This document shows, piece by piece, positions 17,808-26,755 of a stretch of 53,594 nucleotides of DNA. The translations under genes were made by a program, and so were the position numbers. Each line of letters opens with the position of its first letter. Within the stretch, counting starts at the first letter, position 1. Under the pieces are notes generated by a model, which was given only the letters and a program-made list of their open reading frames with translations, ran no database searches and was not told the origin of the DNA. The DNA is from Lachnospiraceae bacterium (lineage in GTDB: Bacteria; Bacillota; Clostridia; Lachnospirales; Lachnospiraceae): assembly GCA_024692715.1 (NCBI GenBank), contig JAILMH010000012.1, positions 1 to 53,594 of the forward strand, read 5' to 3'.

Positions 17808-18595
17808 GCTGCACCACCTTTCTTTTTTGGACGGAACTTTCTGGCATTTACAATTACCAGAAGGGCAAGAACAAGAGTGAACATGATCGTTGAAAGAGCA
17901 TATATCTCAGGGCTTACGCCTTTTTTCACTTCACTGTAGATCTTGGTTGAAAGAGTGTCAAAACCTGCACCCTTAGTAAAGTGAGTGATTATAAAGTCAT
18001 CCAGAGACATTGTGAATGCCATGAGGAAGCCTGAGATCACTCCCGGAAGGATGTCCGGGAATATTATATGGGTAAAGGCGTAGGTTGGTGTGGCACCGAG
18101 ATCCTGGGCTGCTTCATACGTAGCATAGTTGATCTGACGGAATTTTGGCATTACCGAAAGGATAACATATGGTATGTTGAAGGTTATGTGCGCAAGGAGT
18201 ACTGTTGCTCCGCCCATATTTACGCGGCAGGCGATGAAAAGCAGCATGAGAGAGATACCTGTAACGATATCAGCATTCAGCATTGGGATATTCGTTATAC
18301 CCATGATCACGCTTCGCATACGCTTTTTCATGACCTGCATTCCGATACAGGCAAGTGTACCGAATATTGTTGCTATAAGCGCTGAAATAACAGCGATTAT
18401 TATAGTGTTCCAAAAGGCCTGCATAATGTGCTCATTTTCAAAAAGAGAAATGTACCAGTCAAAAGTAAAACCTCCCCAGTGGGAACGTGACTTTGACGAG
18501 TTGAATGAGAGCACCATTAATGTAAGTATCGGAGCATATAAAAAGAAAAGGATCAATATAGTGTAAAAACGTTTGATACCATTATGTCTTATCAT
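17804..18595 (-). CDS. potC: spermidine/putrescine ABC permease PotC
   Basis: 263 residues with six membrane helices. The cytoplasmic EAA loop that docks to the ATPase is present (YATYEAAQDLGATPTYAF). It pairs with PotB to form the polyamine channel. It overlaps potB and potD by four bases at each end, which shows translational coupling. The short basic end (KFRPKKKGG) is cytoplasmic. Confidence 0.95.
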   Translation of the reverse strand: MIRHNGIKRFYTILILFFLYAPILTLMVLSFNSSKSRSHWGGFTFDWYISLFENEHIMQAFWNTIIIAVISALIATIFGTLACIGMQVMKKRMRSVIMGITNIPMLNADIVTGISLMLLFIACRVNMGGATVLLAHITFNIPYVILSVMPKFRQINYATYEAAQDLGATPTYAFTHIIFPDILPGVISGFLMAFTMSLDDFIITHFTKGAGFDTLSTKIYSEVKKGVSPEIYALSTIMFTLVLALLVIVNARKFRPKKKGGAA

Positions 18596-19428
18596 TTCTT
18601 TGTGGCATCCTCCTTATCGTATTTATCAGTGATGATCATACTGATGACGATAAAGATCATCAATACTATTGAAAGCCCTGCACCGGCATTCCAGTCGTTA
18701 TCCTGTGTGAAGAGCTGCTCGATGATGTTGCCGATGAGCAGGATCTTGCCGCCTCCGAGTATATCGGAGATGACGAAAGTCGTAAGACTTGGAACGAAAA
18801 CCATTGTTATTCCGGAGATCACGCCGGGCAGTGAAAGCGGCCATGTGATCTTCCAGAAAGTCTGCCAGCCGTTTGCACCGAGGTCTCTGGCTGCATTTGC
18901 ATAGTCGATCTCAAGACGGCTGAGAGTGTTGTAAATCGGCAGTATCATAAATGGAAGGAAATCGTAGACCATTCCAAGTACGATAGCCCATGGTGTATTG
19001 ATGATCATCATTGTCGGCAGATGGAAAAATGACAGGATAGTATTTATAAGTCCGGTCTTTTCGAGTAGATTCTGCCAGGCAATAGTTCTGAGCAGTGAAT
19101 TCATCCACATCGGAAGAATGAAAATGAATGCAAACAAGGATGATTTTCCGTGTCCGAATTCTGCGAGAATGTATGCAAGCGGATAAGCTATCAGCAGACA
19201 TACAAAGGTGCTCAGGAAGGAAAGCAGCATTGAAATAATAAGTGCTTTCAAATTTACATGAGAAAATATCGATGCAACATTGGAAAGCGTAAAATGTCCG
19301 TTTGCATCGGCAAATCCATAGAAAAATATAATAATAAGCGGGATGATGATGAACCCGACAGACCATACAAAGTATGGAGCTGCAAGGGCACGCGTCTTCT
19401 TACTCAACGATTTCCACGGCTTTCTCAT
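18592..19428 (-). CDS. potB: spermidine/putrescine ABC permease PotB
   Basis: 278 residues with six membrane helices and the EAA loop [19 protein letters not shown]. It is the partner of PotC. Its start lies 29 bases inside potA in another frame, and a GAGG sequence abuts the ATG, so translation probably relies on coupling to potA. N-terminal MRKPWKSL is basic, consistent with a cytoplasmic start. Confidence 0.94.
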   Translation of the reverse strand: MRKPWKSLSKKTRALAAPYFVWSVGFIIIPLIIIFFYGFADANGHFTLSNVASIFSHVNLKALIISMLLSFLSTFVCLLIAYPLAYILAEFGHGKSSLFAFIFILPMWMNSLLRTIAWQNLLEKTGLINTILSFFHLPTMMIINTPWAIVLGMVYDFLPFMILPIYNTLSRLEIDYANAARDLGANGWQTFWKITWPLSLPGVISGITMVFVPSLTTFVISDILGGGKILLIGNIIEQLFTQDNDWNAGAGLSIVLMIFIVISMIITDKYDKEDATKK

Positions 19429-20473
19429 CCTCGGATTCAGGCTTGTTCATGATCTGAATGTCAAAAGGATCTACATGAATACCAACACGGGTGTCAACAG
19501 GGAAGCAATCAGTAGAATGGACGATCCATTCGTAGTTTCTGGCCATTACACACATTTCGTAGTGTACACCTTTGAAGATAACATCGGTTACGATTCCGTC
19601 AATTGTGCCATTCCCTGGGTCTACAAGGTCGATATCCTCAGGACGGATAACAACGTCAACCGGCTTGTTTTCACCGAAACCTGTATCTACACAGTCAAAT
19701 TTTGCTCCAAGTATTTCGACAAGCTTATCGTGTACCATGATTCCGGAAATAATGTTTGAATCACCGATAAAGTCAGCGACAAAGGCATTCTGAGGCTCGT
19801 TGTAGATGTCTGTAGGTGAGCCGATCTGCTGGATGTAGCCCTGATTCATTACAACGATGGTATCAGACATAGTGAGGGCTTCTTCCTGATCATGAGTAAC
19901 ATATATGAAAGTGATGCCCAATTCATTTTTAAGTCTGATAAGCTCATACTGCATGTCTTGACGAAGCTTTAAGTCCAGTGCGCCAAGAGGCTCATCGAGA
20001 AGCAGGACTTTTGGCTCGTTTACGATAGCACGTGCGATAGCAATACGTTGCTGCTGGCCGCCTGAGAGAGAATCAGGCATGCGGTCGCCAAAGCCTTCAA
20101 GGTTTACAAGCTTAAGGGCATAACGAATCTTATCTTTTATATATTCATTGGATTTATTTTTAATGCGGAGCCCGAATGCGATGTTTTCCTCAATGTTCAT
20201 GTGGGGAAAGAGCGCATATTTCTGGAATACGGTGTTTAGTTCCCTTTTATTAGGAGGAAGATTCGTGATGTCACGATTCTGGAACATTACATTTCCGATA
20301 TCCGGGGTCTCAAAACCTCCAATGATTCGGAGTGTAGTGGTCTTTCCACAACCGGAAGGACCTAAGAGAGTTACAAATTCGTTCTCACGAATATAAAGGC
20401 TGAAATCGTCGAGAATAACATTCTCACCGTATTTCTTGGTAATATGCTGTAAGTCAATAAGTTTAGCAGCCAT
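19400..20473 (-). CDS. potA: spermidine/putrescine ABC transporter ATPase
   Basis: 357 residues. Walker A GPSGCGKT (38-45), signature LSGGQQQR, Walker [13 protein letters not shown] and a switch His (VTHDQEEAL) are all present. The C-terminal 110 residues form the TOBE regulatory domain, including [10 protein letters not shown]. It energises polyamine uptake by PotBCD. AGGAGG precedes the ATG. It is the first gene of the operon; the only upstream non-coding DNA is 67 bases holding a GC-rich hairpin. Confidence 0.96.
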   Translation of the reverse strand: MAAKLIDLQHITKKYGENVILDDFSLYIRENEFVTLLGPSGCGKTTTLRIIGGFETPDIGNVMFQNRDITNLPPNKRELNTVFQKYALFPHMNIEENIAFGLRIKNKSNEYIKDKIRYALKLVNLEGFGDRMPDSLSGGQQQRIAIARAIVNEPKVLLLDEPLGALDLKLRQDMQYELIRLKNELGITFIYVTHDQEEALTMSDTIVVMNQGYIQQIGSPTDIYNEPQNAFVADFIGDSNIISGIMVHDKLVEILGAKFDCVDTGFGENKPVDVVIRPEDIDLVDPGNGTIDGIVTDVIFKGVHYEMCVMARNYEWIVHSTDCFPVDTRVGIHVDPFDIQIMNKPESEDEKAVEIVE

Positions 20474-20510
20474 TTTAGCAAATTCCTCCTAAAGGTATTT
20501 AGTTTTCACC

Positions 20511-20537
20511 GCGGCTCCGCATCATTGGCGGAACCGC
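20511..20537 (-). other. GC-rich hairpin between lactonase gene and potA
   Basis: Ten-base arms (GCGGTTCCGC and GCGGAGCCGC on the minus strand) pair with one G-T wobble around a seven-base loop. No T tract follows, so it is not a typical terminator. It may be a processing or stability element in a lactonase-pot transcript. Confidence 0.5.
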
Positions 20538-20540
20538 CGA

Positions 20541-21590
20541 TTAGAGCTTGTGAATAATAATACAGTTTCCGGCCGGGAATGGTACCGCTGAGCCGTTCAT
20601 AGCAATTGTGTTGTTATCGTAGTTAATGTTAAAGAATGTTATATCGTTTGACTCGTTATTCATACTGATAAGATGTTTGTTATCAGAAGTAACGGTGAAG
20701 TCCTTCGGGAAACGTCCTGAAACCGGAAGTACGAAGAGCTGTGTAAGCAGTCCTGTCTCAGGGTCACGTTTGAAGGCACCGATAGAGTCATCGCCTGCAT
20801 TAGAGCAGAAGATATAATTTCCGTCATCTGAAAGCTGGATGGCATAAGCGCATGTGGTTTCAGCTGAATTGTGGTCAATAGTTGATACAGTCTGTATTCT
20901 TTCAAAGATAGGCTGATTGTCAACATCTGCATAAGAATAAACATCAATGCTGCTCTTAAGCTCATTGATGATATAAGCGAACTTTCCGTCATATGAGAAT
21001 TTCACATGATGCGGAGCTGCTTCAAGCTCACTTCGAACGATGTCAGCAAGTGTAAGCTTACCTGTTGTATGGTCAAGGCGATAGATCTTGATGTGATCCA
21101 TTCCTACATCTGTAGCACAGAGGTACTTATTGTCTCTGGTCATCTTTACGCAGTCAACGTGAGGACGGAAGTTTCTGTCAGCGATAGAGCCTGTACCCTT
21201 ATGAAAAAGCTCTTCAGTGATAGCACCGACTGATCCGTCATCATTGATACGAAGAACAGTGATCTTTCCATCATGATATCCTGCTACAAAGACAAATTTA
21301 TCTTCGTAATCAGTTGAGATATAGCAACCACGCATACCATTGATGTCGACGAGGTTAAGCTGCTCAAGATTACCGTCAGGCAAAATCTTGAATGATGCTA
21401 CACCGTCATCTGTGATAGAGTATAAGAATTTGTTATTATGCGCAATAGCAATATAAGAAGCATTTGTGATCTCGACAGAGTTCTTTGGCGTTATGCGTCC
21501 TGTCTCGGGATCCAAATCAAAAATGCGAATACCTTCATTATGATTGCGAGTGTATCCGGCACCGTAAACTACATATTTTGTATTACTCAT
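20541..21590 (-). CDS. lactonase family beta-propeller protein (6-phosphogluconolactonase-like)
   Basis: 349 residues. The repeated blade pattern (IRIFDLDPETGRI, IKIYRLDHTTGKLTL, IGAFKRDPETGLLTQLFVLP) is that of the seven-bladed Lactonase family (YbhE/Pgl type). Characterised members hydrolyse 6-phosphogluconolactone or cyclic muconate lactones; many homologues have no known substrate. There is no signal peptide, so it is cytoplasmic. CGGAGG precedes the ATG. No other pentose-phosphate genes are nearby, so the substrate is not supported by context. Confidence 0.83.
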   Translation of the reverse strand: MSNTKYVVYGAGYTRNHNEGIRIFDLDPETGRITPKNSVEITNASYIAIAHNNKFLYSITDDGVASFKILPDGNLEQLNLVDINGMRGCYISTDYEDKFVFVAGYHDGKITVLRINDDGSVGAITEELFHKGTGSIADRNFRPHVDCVKMTRDNKYLCATDVGMDHIKIYRLDHTTGKLTLADIVRSELEAAPHHVKFSYDGKFAYIINELKSSIDVYSYADVDNQPIFERIQTVSTIDHNSAETTCAYAIQLSDDGNYIFCSNAGDDSIGAFKRDPETGLLTQLFVLPVSGRFPKDFTVTSDNKHLISMNNESNDITFFNINYDNNTIAMNGSAVPFPAGNCIIIHKL

Positions 21591-21610
21591 ATAGATACCT
21601 CCGTGTACTT

Positions 21611-21646
21611 GCAGTAGGAAGGGATAAGCCCTATAGTATCTACTGC
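21611..21646 (-). other. nested inverted repeat in lactonase gene leader
   Basis: Seven-base arms GCAGTAG/CTACTGC enclose an inner AGGG/CCCT pair with a five-base loop. It sits just upstream of the ribosome site and overlaps a weak -10 candidate (TACTAT, minus strand, 21633-21638). It could be an RNA structure or an operator. Confidence 0.4.
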
Positions 21647-21697
21647 TGTGTGATTTTTAATAAGCAGGTTGCAGAGCAATCTGCGAATCTAACTGTG

Positions 21698-22795
21698 TTA
21701 AATATAAAAATCTTTTATTTTGTCGTACCTTGCTGTCATGTTTCGAAGAAGCAGGTCTGCAACTGTGATGGCAGCCATTGATTCGACTACGACAACAGCT
21801 CTTGGAACGATGAGCGGATCATGTCGTCCCTGTATAATTATATCGGTATTTTCTCCATTTTTTGTTACAGTTTTCTGTGAAGAAGAAATGGAAGGAGTTG
21901 GCTTTACAGCTGCTCTGAAAATAAGCGGACTTCCGTCTGCCATTCCGCCAAGGGTTCCTCCAGCATGATTGGTCATTTTTTCTACCCTGCCATCATTCAT
22001 GCGAAATTCATCGTTGTTGGAAGCACCTGTTGCCGCTGCAGCTTCGAAACCGTCACCGATCTCGAAACCTTTTACCGCTCCGATCGACATTATCGCTTTT
22101 GCAAGCTCTGCATCGATCTTGTCGAAGACAGGCTCACCTATTCCGGCCGGAAGGCCTTCGATGATACATTCAATTATTCCACCGGCTGAATTTCCTTCAC
22201 TGATAAGGGATCTTACATATTCATAAGCTTTATCATAAGTTTCCTTGTCTGCGAGAGTAAGTGGATTTTCTTTCGAAAAGCGTATGTCCGTTTTATCTCT
22301 CGGAACAGTGTATGGTCCGATGGAACGTGCAAAAGCAGAAATACGAATGTCAAGTCCACTGAGAAGCTTTGATGCAACTGCACCGGCTGCTACTCTGCCT
22401 ATGGTCTCGCGACCTGAAGAACGTCCACCTCCGCGGTAATCTCTGAAACCATACTTCATATCAAAAGTATAGTCAGCATGACCGGGACGGTATTTATCAG
22501 CTATGTTGCTGTAATCCTTTGAACGCTGGTCTGTGTTTTCAACTAATATGGATATGGGAGTGCCCTCAGTTTTTCCTTCGAAAACACCGGATAAAATCCG
22601 GCACCGGTCACCTTCCCTGCGGGCTGTGGTGAATTCTGACTGACCGGGTTTTCTGCGGTCGAGAAAGACCTGAATATCATCTTCGGAGAGATTGATTCCT
22701 GCGGGACAGCCGTCAATTACGGCCCCAAGACCGCCTCCATGAGATTCTCCCCAGGTTGTTACCCGAAAAACAGTTCCGTAAGAAGAACCGGCCAT
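21698..22795 (-). CDS. aroC: chorismate synthase
   Basis: 365 residues. Signature regions are present: GESHGGGLGAVIDGCPAG near the N-terminus, KYRPGHADYTFDMKYGFRDY with RGGGRSSGRET, and the conserved C-terminal RHDPLIVPRAVVVVESM. It converts EPSP to chorismate with reduced FMN, the last shared step of aromatic amino acid synthesis. AGGAGG precedes the ATG. No other aro genes lie nearby. Very sure. Confidence 0.97.
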   Translation of the reverse strand: MAGSSYGTVFRVTTWGESHGGGLGAVIDGCPAGINLSEDDIQVFLDRRKPGQSEFTTARREGDRCRILSGVFEGKTEGTPISILVENTDQRSKDYSNIADKYRPGHADYTFDMKYGFRDYRGGGRSSGRETIGRVAAGAVASKLLSGLDIRISAFARSIGPYTVPRDKTDIRFSKENPLTLADKETYDKAYEYVRSLISEGNSAGGIIECIIEGLPAGIGEPVFDKIDAELAKAIMSIGAVKGFEIGDGFEAAAATGASNNDEFRMNDGRVEKMTNHAGGTLGGMADGSPLIFRAAVKPTPSISSSQKTVTKNGENTDIIIQGRHDPLIVPRAVVVVESMAAITVADLLLRNMTARYDKIKDFYI

Positions 22796-22816
22796 TTTAT
22801 AAACCCTCCTGTCGTA

Positions 22817-22822
22817 AATTTA
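22817..22822 (-). promoter_or_regulatory. candidate -10 of aroC
   Basis: On the minus strand TGATAAATT is an extended -10, 17 bases after a weak TTATGT. It is 22 bases before the aroC start. Confidence 0.35.
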
Positions 22823-22871
22823 TCATTGTCACAATAATAACATAATTACTATGAAAAATACAGTTGAGAAT

Positions 22872-22900
22872 TTGAATTTTTATGTAGCCTGTGATAAATT
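22872..22900 (+). promoter_or_regulatory. promoter of the M15 peptidase gene
   Basis: TTGAAT, a 17-base spacer, then TAAATT preceded by TGA (extended -10). Confidence 0.5.
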
Positions 22901-22949
22901 AAATTTGTAATTTTACATGCAATGCGCAGCTAAAGGGGAAGGCAAAATA

Positions 22950-23876
22950 ATGAGGGATATAATAAAGCATATGCATGTCTATACTGGAAGACATATCAGA
23001 CGTATTGTCTGTGTTACGAGCTTGTGCGCTGTTTTTATGGGCAGCGTCAGTTTCTGCTCCGTAGACCAGGGAAATGTGGCGGCTGAAACTGTTTACAGAG
23101 GACAGGTGTATATTGAGACTAAAGACGGGGTATCTGCCATCGAGAGACTTGAAGGGTTCAATGGCAGTTTATCGGTTTCAATTGATGACATAACCATTTC
23201 AGATTCAACTTATTCAGAGAATTCTTATAAAAATTCTATGGAAGCAGATGAAGATGCAGTGATAGTTGACGAAAACGGAAATACTGTTCCGGCAACTTTT
23301 GATGATGACTGGTCGTTGATACTGATCAATAAAAAACATCTGATACCGGAGGATTATACGTTCGAGCTTGCGGTTATCAAGGGCGCTATAAAGACAGACG
23401 CAAGGGTGGTGCCGCACGTAAAGGATCTTTTGCTTGCAGCTAAAGAGGATGGAGTCACGATTCTGATCTGCTCGCCTTACCGTGATCCGGAAAGGCAGAA
23501 AATGCTTTTTGCAAGGAAGATGAAGTTTTATACCAAGAAGGGTTACTCAGAGAGTGAAGCCTATGATCTTGCTTCGCAGACCGTTGCGATACCAGGAACG
23601 AGTGAACATGAGGCGGGACTTGCGTTTGACTTTATTTCAGACGATTATTCTATGCTAGATGCCGGCTTTGCAGACACGGATGCCGGAAAATGGCTTAAGG
23701 AGAACGCGGCCGATTATGGATTTATTTTAAGATATCCTCTTGGTAAGGAAAAGATCACAGAAATTGAATTTGAGCCCTGGCACTATCGCTACGTGGGAGT
23801 GGACGCAGCAAAGGAAATTATGTCGAGAGGCATTACACTCGAAGAATATGATAAGGAAATAGGAATTACGGATTAA
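22950..23876 (+). CDS. M15 family D-alanyl-D-alanine carboxypeptidase (VanY-like), exported
   Basis: 308 residues from the ATG at 22950, chosen because AAGGGGAAGG lies about ten bases upstream; an earlier ATG at 22917 lacks a site. A signal anchor spans about residues 19-40 (VCVTSLCAVFMGSVSF). The C-terminal half is a zinc VanY/DdcY domain: SPYRDPERQKMLF, the zinc motif SEHEAGLAFDF and the final EFEPWHYRYVG. It trims the terminal D-Ala of peptidoglycan stem peptides outside the membrane. It does not signal glycopeptide resistance by itself, since no vanHAX genes are present. The stop overlaps the tgt start by one base. Confidence 0.9.
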   Translation: MRDIIKHMHVYTGRHIRRIVCVTSLCAVFMGSVSFCSVDQGNVAAETVYRGQVYIETKDGVSAIERLEGFNGSLSVSIDDITISDSTYSENSYKNSMEADEDAVIVDENGNTVPATFDDDWSLILINKKHLIPEDYTFELAVIKGAIKTDARVVPHVKDLLLAAKEDGVTILICSPYRDPERQKMLFARKMKFYTKKGYSESEAYDLASQTVAIPGTSEHEAGLAFDFISDDYSMLDAGFADTDAGKWLKENAADYGFILRYPLGKEKITEIEFEPWHYRYVGVDAAKEIMSRGITLEEYDKEIGITD

Positions 23877-25024
23877 TGAGTCATAAGTATGAATTATTGA
23901 CTACAGACGGTCGTGCAAGGCGTGGACGCCTCACGACCGTTCATGGTGTAGTGGAAACTCCGGTATTTATGAATGTCGGAACAGTTGCAGCGATCAAGGG
24001 AGCAGTATCTACAGAGGATCTCGAAGGAATCGGGACGCAGATCGAGCTCTCAAATACATATCACCTTCATGTAAGGACAGGTGATGAAACAATTAAAAAG
24101 CTCGGCGGACTTCATAAGTTCATGGTCTGGGATAAGCCGATCCTTACTGATTCAGGCGGATTCCAGGTGTTCTCGCTTTCTGATCTGAGAAAGATCAAAG
24201 AGGAAGGTGTATATTTCCGCTCGCATATCGATGGACGCAAGATCTTTATGGGGCCTGAGGAAAGTATGCAGATACAGTCAAATCTTGCATCGACAATTGC
24301 GATGGCTTTCGATGAATGTCCTAATGCCAAAGCTTCAAGAGATTATGTGGCTCCTTCGGTAGAGCGTACGACACGTTGGCTTGAGCGCTGTAAGAAGGAA
24401 ATGGCAAGGCTGAATTCTCTTCCGGATACGATAAATAAAGATCAGATGCTTTTTGGTATTAACCAGGGAGCTGTATATGACGATATTAGAATAGAACATG
24501 CGGAGAGGATCAAGGAAATGGATCTGGATGGATACGCTGTAGGCGGACTTGCTGTAGGTGAGACGACCGAAGAAATGTATCATGTTCTGGATGTTACGGT
24601 TCCGCATCTTCCTAATGATAAACCTGTATATCTTATGGGTGTAGGTACTCCTGCAAATATCATTGAAGCGGTTTACAGGGGAGTCGATTTCTTTGACTGT
24701 GTATATCCTTCAAGAAATGGAAGACATGGACATGTTTATACGCATCTCGGAAAGAGAAATCTCTTCAATGCAAGATACGAGTTTGACACGAAGCCGATCG
24801 AAGAAGGCTGCCAGTGCCCGGCCTGCAGAAGATATTCAAGAGCGTATATCCGTCATCTTCTTAAGGCAAAGGAAATGCTTGGAATGCGTCTTTGCGTACT
24901 CCATAACCTTTATTTCTATAACCATATGATGGAAGAGATCAGAGCTGCGATCGATGCTCACGACTATGATAATTTCAGAAAGAAATTCCTTGATGATCTT
25001 AATTCGGGTGAAACAGAAGCATAA
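23876..25024 (+). CDS. tgt: tRNA-guanine transglycosylase
   Basis: 382 residues. The catalytic Asp region DSGGFQVFSL, the nucleophile region DCVYPSRNGRHGHVYT and the zinc site CQCPACRRYSRAYIRH are all exact. It exchanges guanine-34 of tRNAs with GUN anticodons for preQ1 or queuine. The start overlaps the peptidase stop (TAATG). It is followed by yajC, the neighbour seen in many bacteria (queA-tgt-yajC-secD), although secDF is not in this window. Very sure. Confidence 0.97.
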   Translation: MSHKYELLTTDGRARRGRLTTVHGVVETPVFMNVGTVAAIKGAVSTEDLEGIGTQIELSNTYHLHVRTGDETIKKLGGLHKFMVWDKPILTDSGGFQVFSLSDLRKIKEEGVYFRSHIDGRKIFMGPEESMQIQSNLASTIAMAFDECPNAKASRDYVAPSVERTTRWLERCKKEMARLNSLPDTINKDQMLFGINQGAVYDDIRIEHAERIKEMDLDGYAVGGLAVGETTEEMYHVLDVTVPHLPNDKPVYLMGVGTPANIIEAVYRGVDFFDCVYPSRNGRHGHVYTHLGKRNLFNARYEFDTKPIEEGCQCPACRRYSRAYIRHLLKAKEMLGMRLCVLHNLYFYNHMMEEIRAAIDAHDYDNFRKKFLDDLNSGETEA

Positions 25025-25079
25025 GTAAAATCGGGTTATTTCTTTGATCAAAAATAATTTTTGCATTTCTGGATACAAT

Positions 25080-25111
25080 AAAATAATCTACTTGTGAAGT
25101 TGATTATTTTT
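25080..25111 (+). terminator. AT-rich hairpin terminator after tgt
   Basis: A 14-base imperfect stem (AAAATAATC on the left arm, one internal mismatch) with a GTG loop and a trailing T run. It overlaps the yajC promoter. Confidence 0.5.
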
Positions 25112-25120
25112 GTGTATAGT
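25092..25120 (+). promoter_or_regulatory. promoter of yajC
   Basis: TTGTGA, a 17-base spacer, then TATAGT. The -35 lies within the loop and right arm of the preceding hairpin. Confidence 0.5.
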
Positions 25121-25155
25121 TAGAGGTACATCGATATTGAAAAGGAGAAGTAAAA

Positions 25156-25497
25156 ATGAGATCTGTTTTACTTTCAAGTGCAGCTGCCGGTAATGGTGGA
25201 CTTGTTATGGTTATTGCATATGTTGTTATCATTGGTGCATTTTTCTATTTTGCAATGATTCGTCCTCAGAAGAAGGAACGTCAGAAGATGCAGGCAATGT
25301 TTGACCGTCTTGCAGTAGGAGACAGCATCCTTACAACCAGCGGTTTTTACGGAGTAGTAATTGCTATTGAGGATGATACTGTTATCGTAGAGTTCGGTAA
25401 TAATAAGAACTGCAGAATTCCTATGCAGAAGTCTGCGATCGCACAGCTTGAGAAGGCTGATGAGAATGCAGAGGCTAAGGAAGACGAGAAGAAATAA
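25156..25497 (+). CDS. yajC: preprotein translocase subunit YajC
   Basis: 113 residues. A single membrane helix (about residues 16-34) is followed by the family signature FYFAMIRPQKKERQKM and the core LAVGDSILTTSGFYGVV. The C-terminal tail is Glu/Lys-rich. YajC associates with SecDF at the membrane and helps protein export. AAAGGAG precedes the ATG. Flanked by its own promoter and a terminator. Confidence 0.95.
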   Translation: MRSVLLSSAAAGNGGLVMVIAYVVIIGAFFYFAMIRPQKKERQKMQAMFDRLAVGDSILTTSGFYGVVIAIEDDTVIVEFGNNKNCRIPMQKSAIAQLEKADENAEAKEDEKK

Positions 25498-25513
25498 GTA
25501 AAAAAATAAAAAA

Positions 25514-25549
25514 GGGACGTCGCTTTAACTGAAGAGGCGTCTTTTTTTT
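25514..25549 (+). terminator. terminator after yajC
   Basis: A stem GACGTC/GGCGTC (one wobble) extended by CTT/AAG, then eight T. Confidence 0.75.
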
Positions 25550-25575
25550 ATAAATCAGGCTTTAGGAATGTAACG

Positions 25576-25605
25576 TTGCAAAGTGATGCAATTTTACAGT
25601 ATAAA
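25576..25605 (+). promoter_or_regulatory. promoter of leuB with internal dyad
   Basis: TTGCAA, an 18-base spacer, then TATAAA. A five-base inverted repeat TTGCA/TGCAA separated by six bases (25576-25591) starts at the -35 and is a possible operator. The leader is only about 25 bases, which excludes a T-box or peptide leader. Confidence 0.55.
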
Positions 25606-25634
25606 TAAATCAACATGCACAGGAGGCAGGATCT

Positions 25635-26726
25635 ATGGAGTTCAGAATTGGATGTATTTCCGGCGATGGAATCGGTCCGGAGGTAGTCCGTGAGGCTAAA
25701 AAGGTTTTAGATGCCGTAGGGAAAAGATACGGTCATAAGTTTATTTATACAGAAATTCTCATGGGTGGATGCTCCATTGATAAATATGGTGTACCGCTTA
25801 CGGATGAGGCAATTGAGGCAGCCAAGGTCTCGGATGCGGTGCTGATGGGTTCTATCGGTGGAAACACCAGTACTTCTCCCTGGTATAAGCTTCCGCCGGA
25901 AAAGAGACCTGAAGCCGGACTTTTGAAGATTCGAAAAGCTCTCGGGTTATTTGCCAATCTTAGACCTTCATTCCTTTATAAGGAGCTTAAGGATGCTTGT
26001 CCGCTGAGCACGGAGACAGCAGAAAAAGGTTTTGACATTCTGATAATGAGGGAGCTTACCGGAGGACTTTATTTCGGGGACAGATATACAAAGAATATCG
26101 ATGGCGTCGAAACAGCTGTCGATACCCTTAAATATGACGAGAATGAGATAAGACGTATTGCCATAAAGGCTTTTGATGTAGCGATGAAGAGAAGGAAGAA
26201 AGTTACTTCTGTCGATAAAGCAAATGTTCTTGATACATCAAGGCTCTGGAGAAAGATAGTAAATGAAGTGGCAGAGAAATATCCTGAGGTAGAGGTCGAG
26301 CATATGCTGGTCGATAATGCGGCAATGCAGCTTGTAAAAGATCCGGCACAGTTTGATGTAGTACTTACTGAGAACATGTTTGGAGATATTCTTTCTGATG
26401 AGGCTGCGCAGATCACGGGCTCGATAGGAATGCTTTCCAGCGCTTCCCTCAATGATACAAAATTTGGTCTTTACGAGCCTTCGGGCGGTTCGGCACCGGA
26501 TATTGCAGGAAAGAATATAGCAAATCCGATAGCAACAATACTTTCAGCGGCGATGCTTCTGAGATTTACATGTGATCTTGACAAAGAGGCTGATGCCATT
26601 GAAGAGGCTGTTAAGAAGGTGCTTGCGGATGGTATCCGCACAGGAGATATCATGGCTGAGGGCTGCAGAAAGGTCAGTACCTCTGAAATGGGCGATGAAA
26701 TAGCCGGAGTTGTAAGCAAGTCTTAA
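25635..26726 (+). CDS. leuB: 3-isopropylmalate dehydrogenase
   Basis: 363 residues. The nucleotide and substrate motifs of the isocitrate/isopropylmalate dehydrogenase family are clear: GDGIGPEV at the start, [49 protein letters not shown] and the NAD-binding HGSAP-type loop [12 protein letters not shown] (Gly where most members have His). It oxidises and decarboxylates 3-isopropylmalate in leucine synthesis. AGGAGG precedes the ATG. First gene of leuB-ilvD-ilvB; leuA, leuC and leuD are not adjacent. Confidence 0.96.
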   Translation: MEFRIGCISGDGIGPEVVREAKKVLDAVGKRYGHKFIYTEILMGGCSIDKYGVPLTDEAIEAAKVSDAVLMGSIGGNTSTSPWYKLPPEKRPEAGLLKIRKALGLFANLRPSFLYKELKDACPLSTETAEKGFDILIMRELTGGLYFGDRYTKNIDGVETAVDTLKYDENEIRRIAIKAFDVAMKRRKKVTSVDKANVLDTSRLWRKIVNEVAEKYPEVEVEHMLVDNAAMQLVKDPAQFDVVLTENMFGDILSDEAAQITGSIGMLSSASLNDTKFGLYEPSGGSAPDIAGKNIANPIATILSAAMLLRFTCDLDKEADAIEEAVKKVLADGIRTGDIMAEGCRKVSTSEMGDEIAGVVSKS

Positions 26727-26755
26727 ATTTATTAGTGATAGAAGGAGAAAAGATT

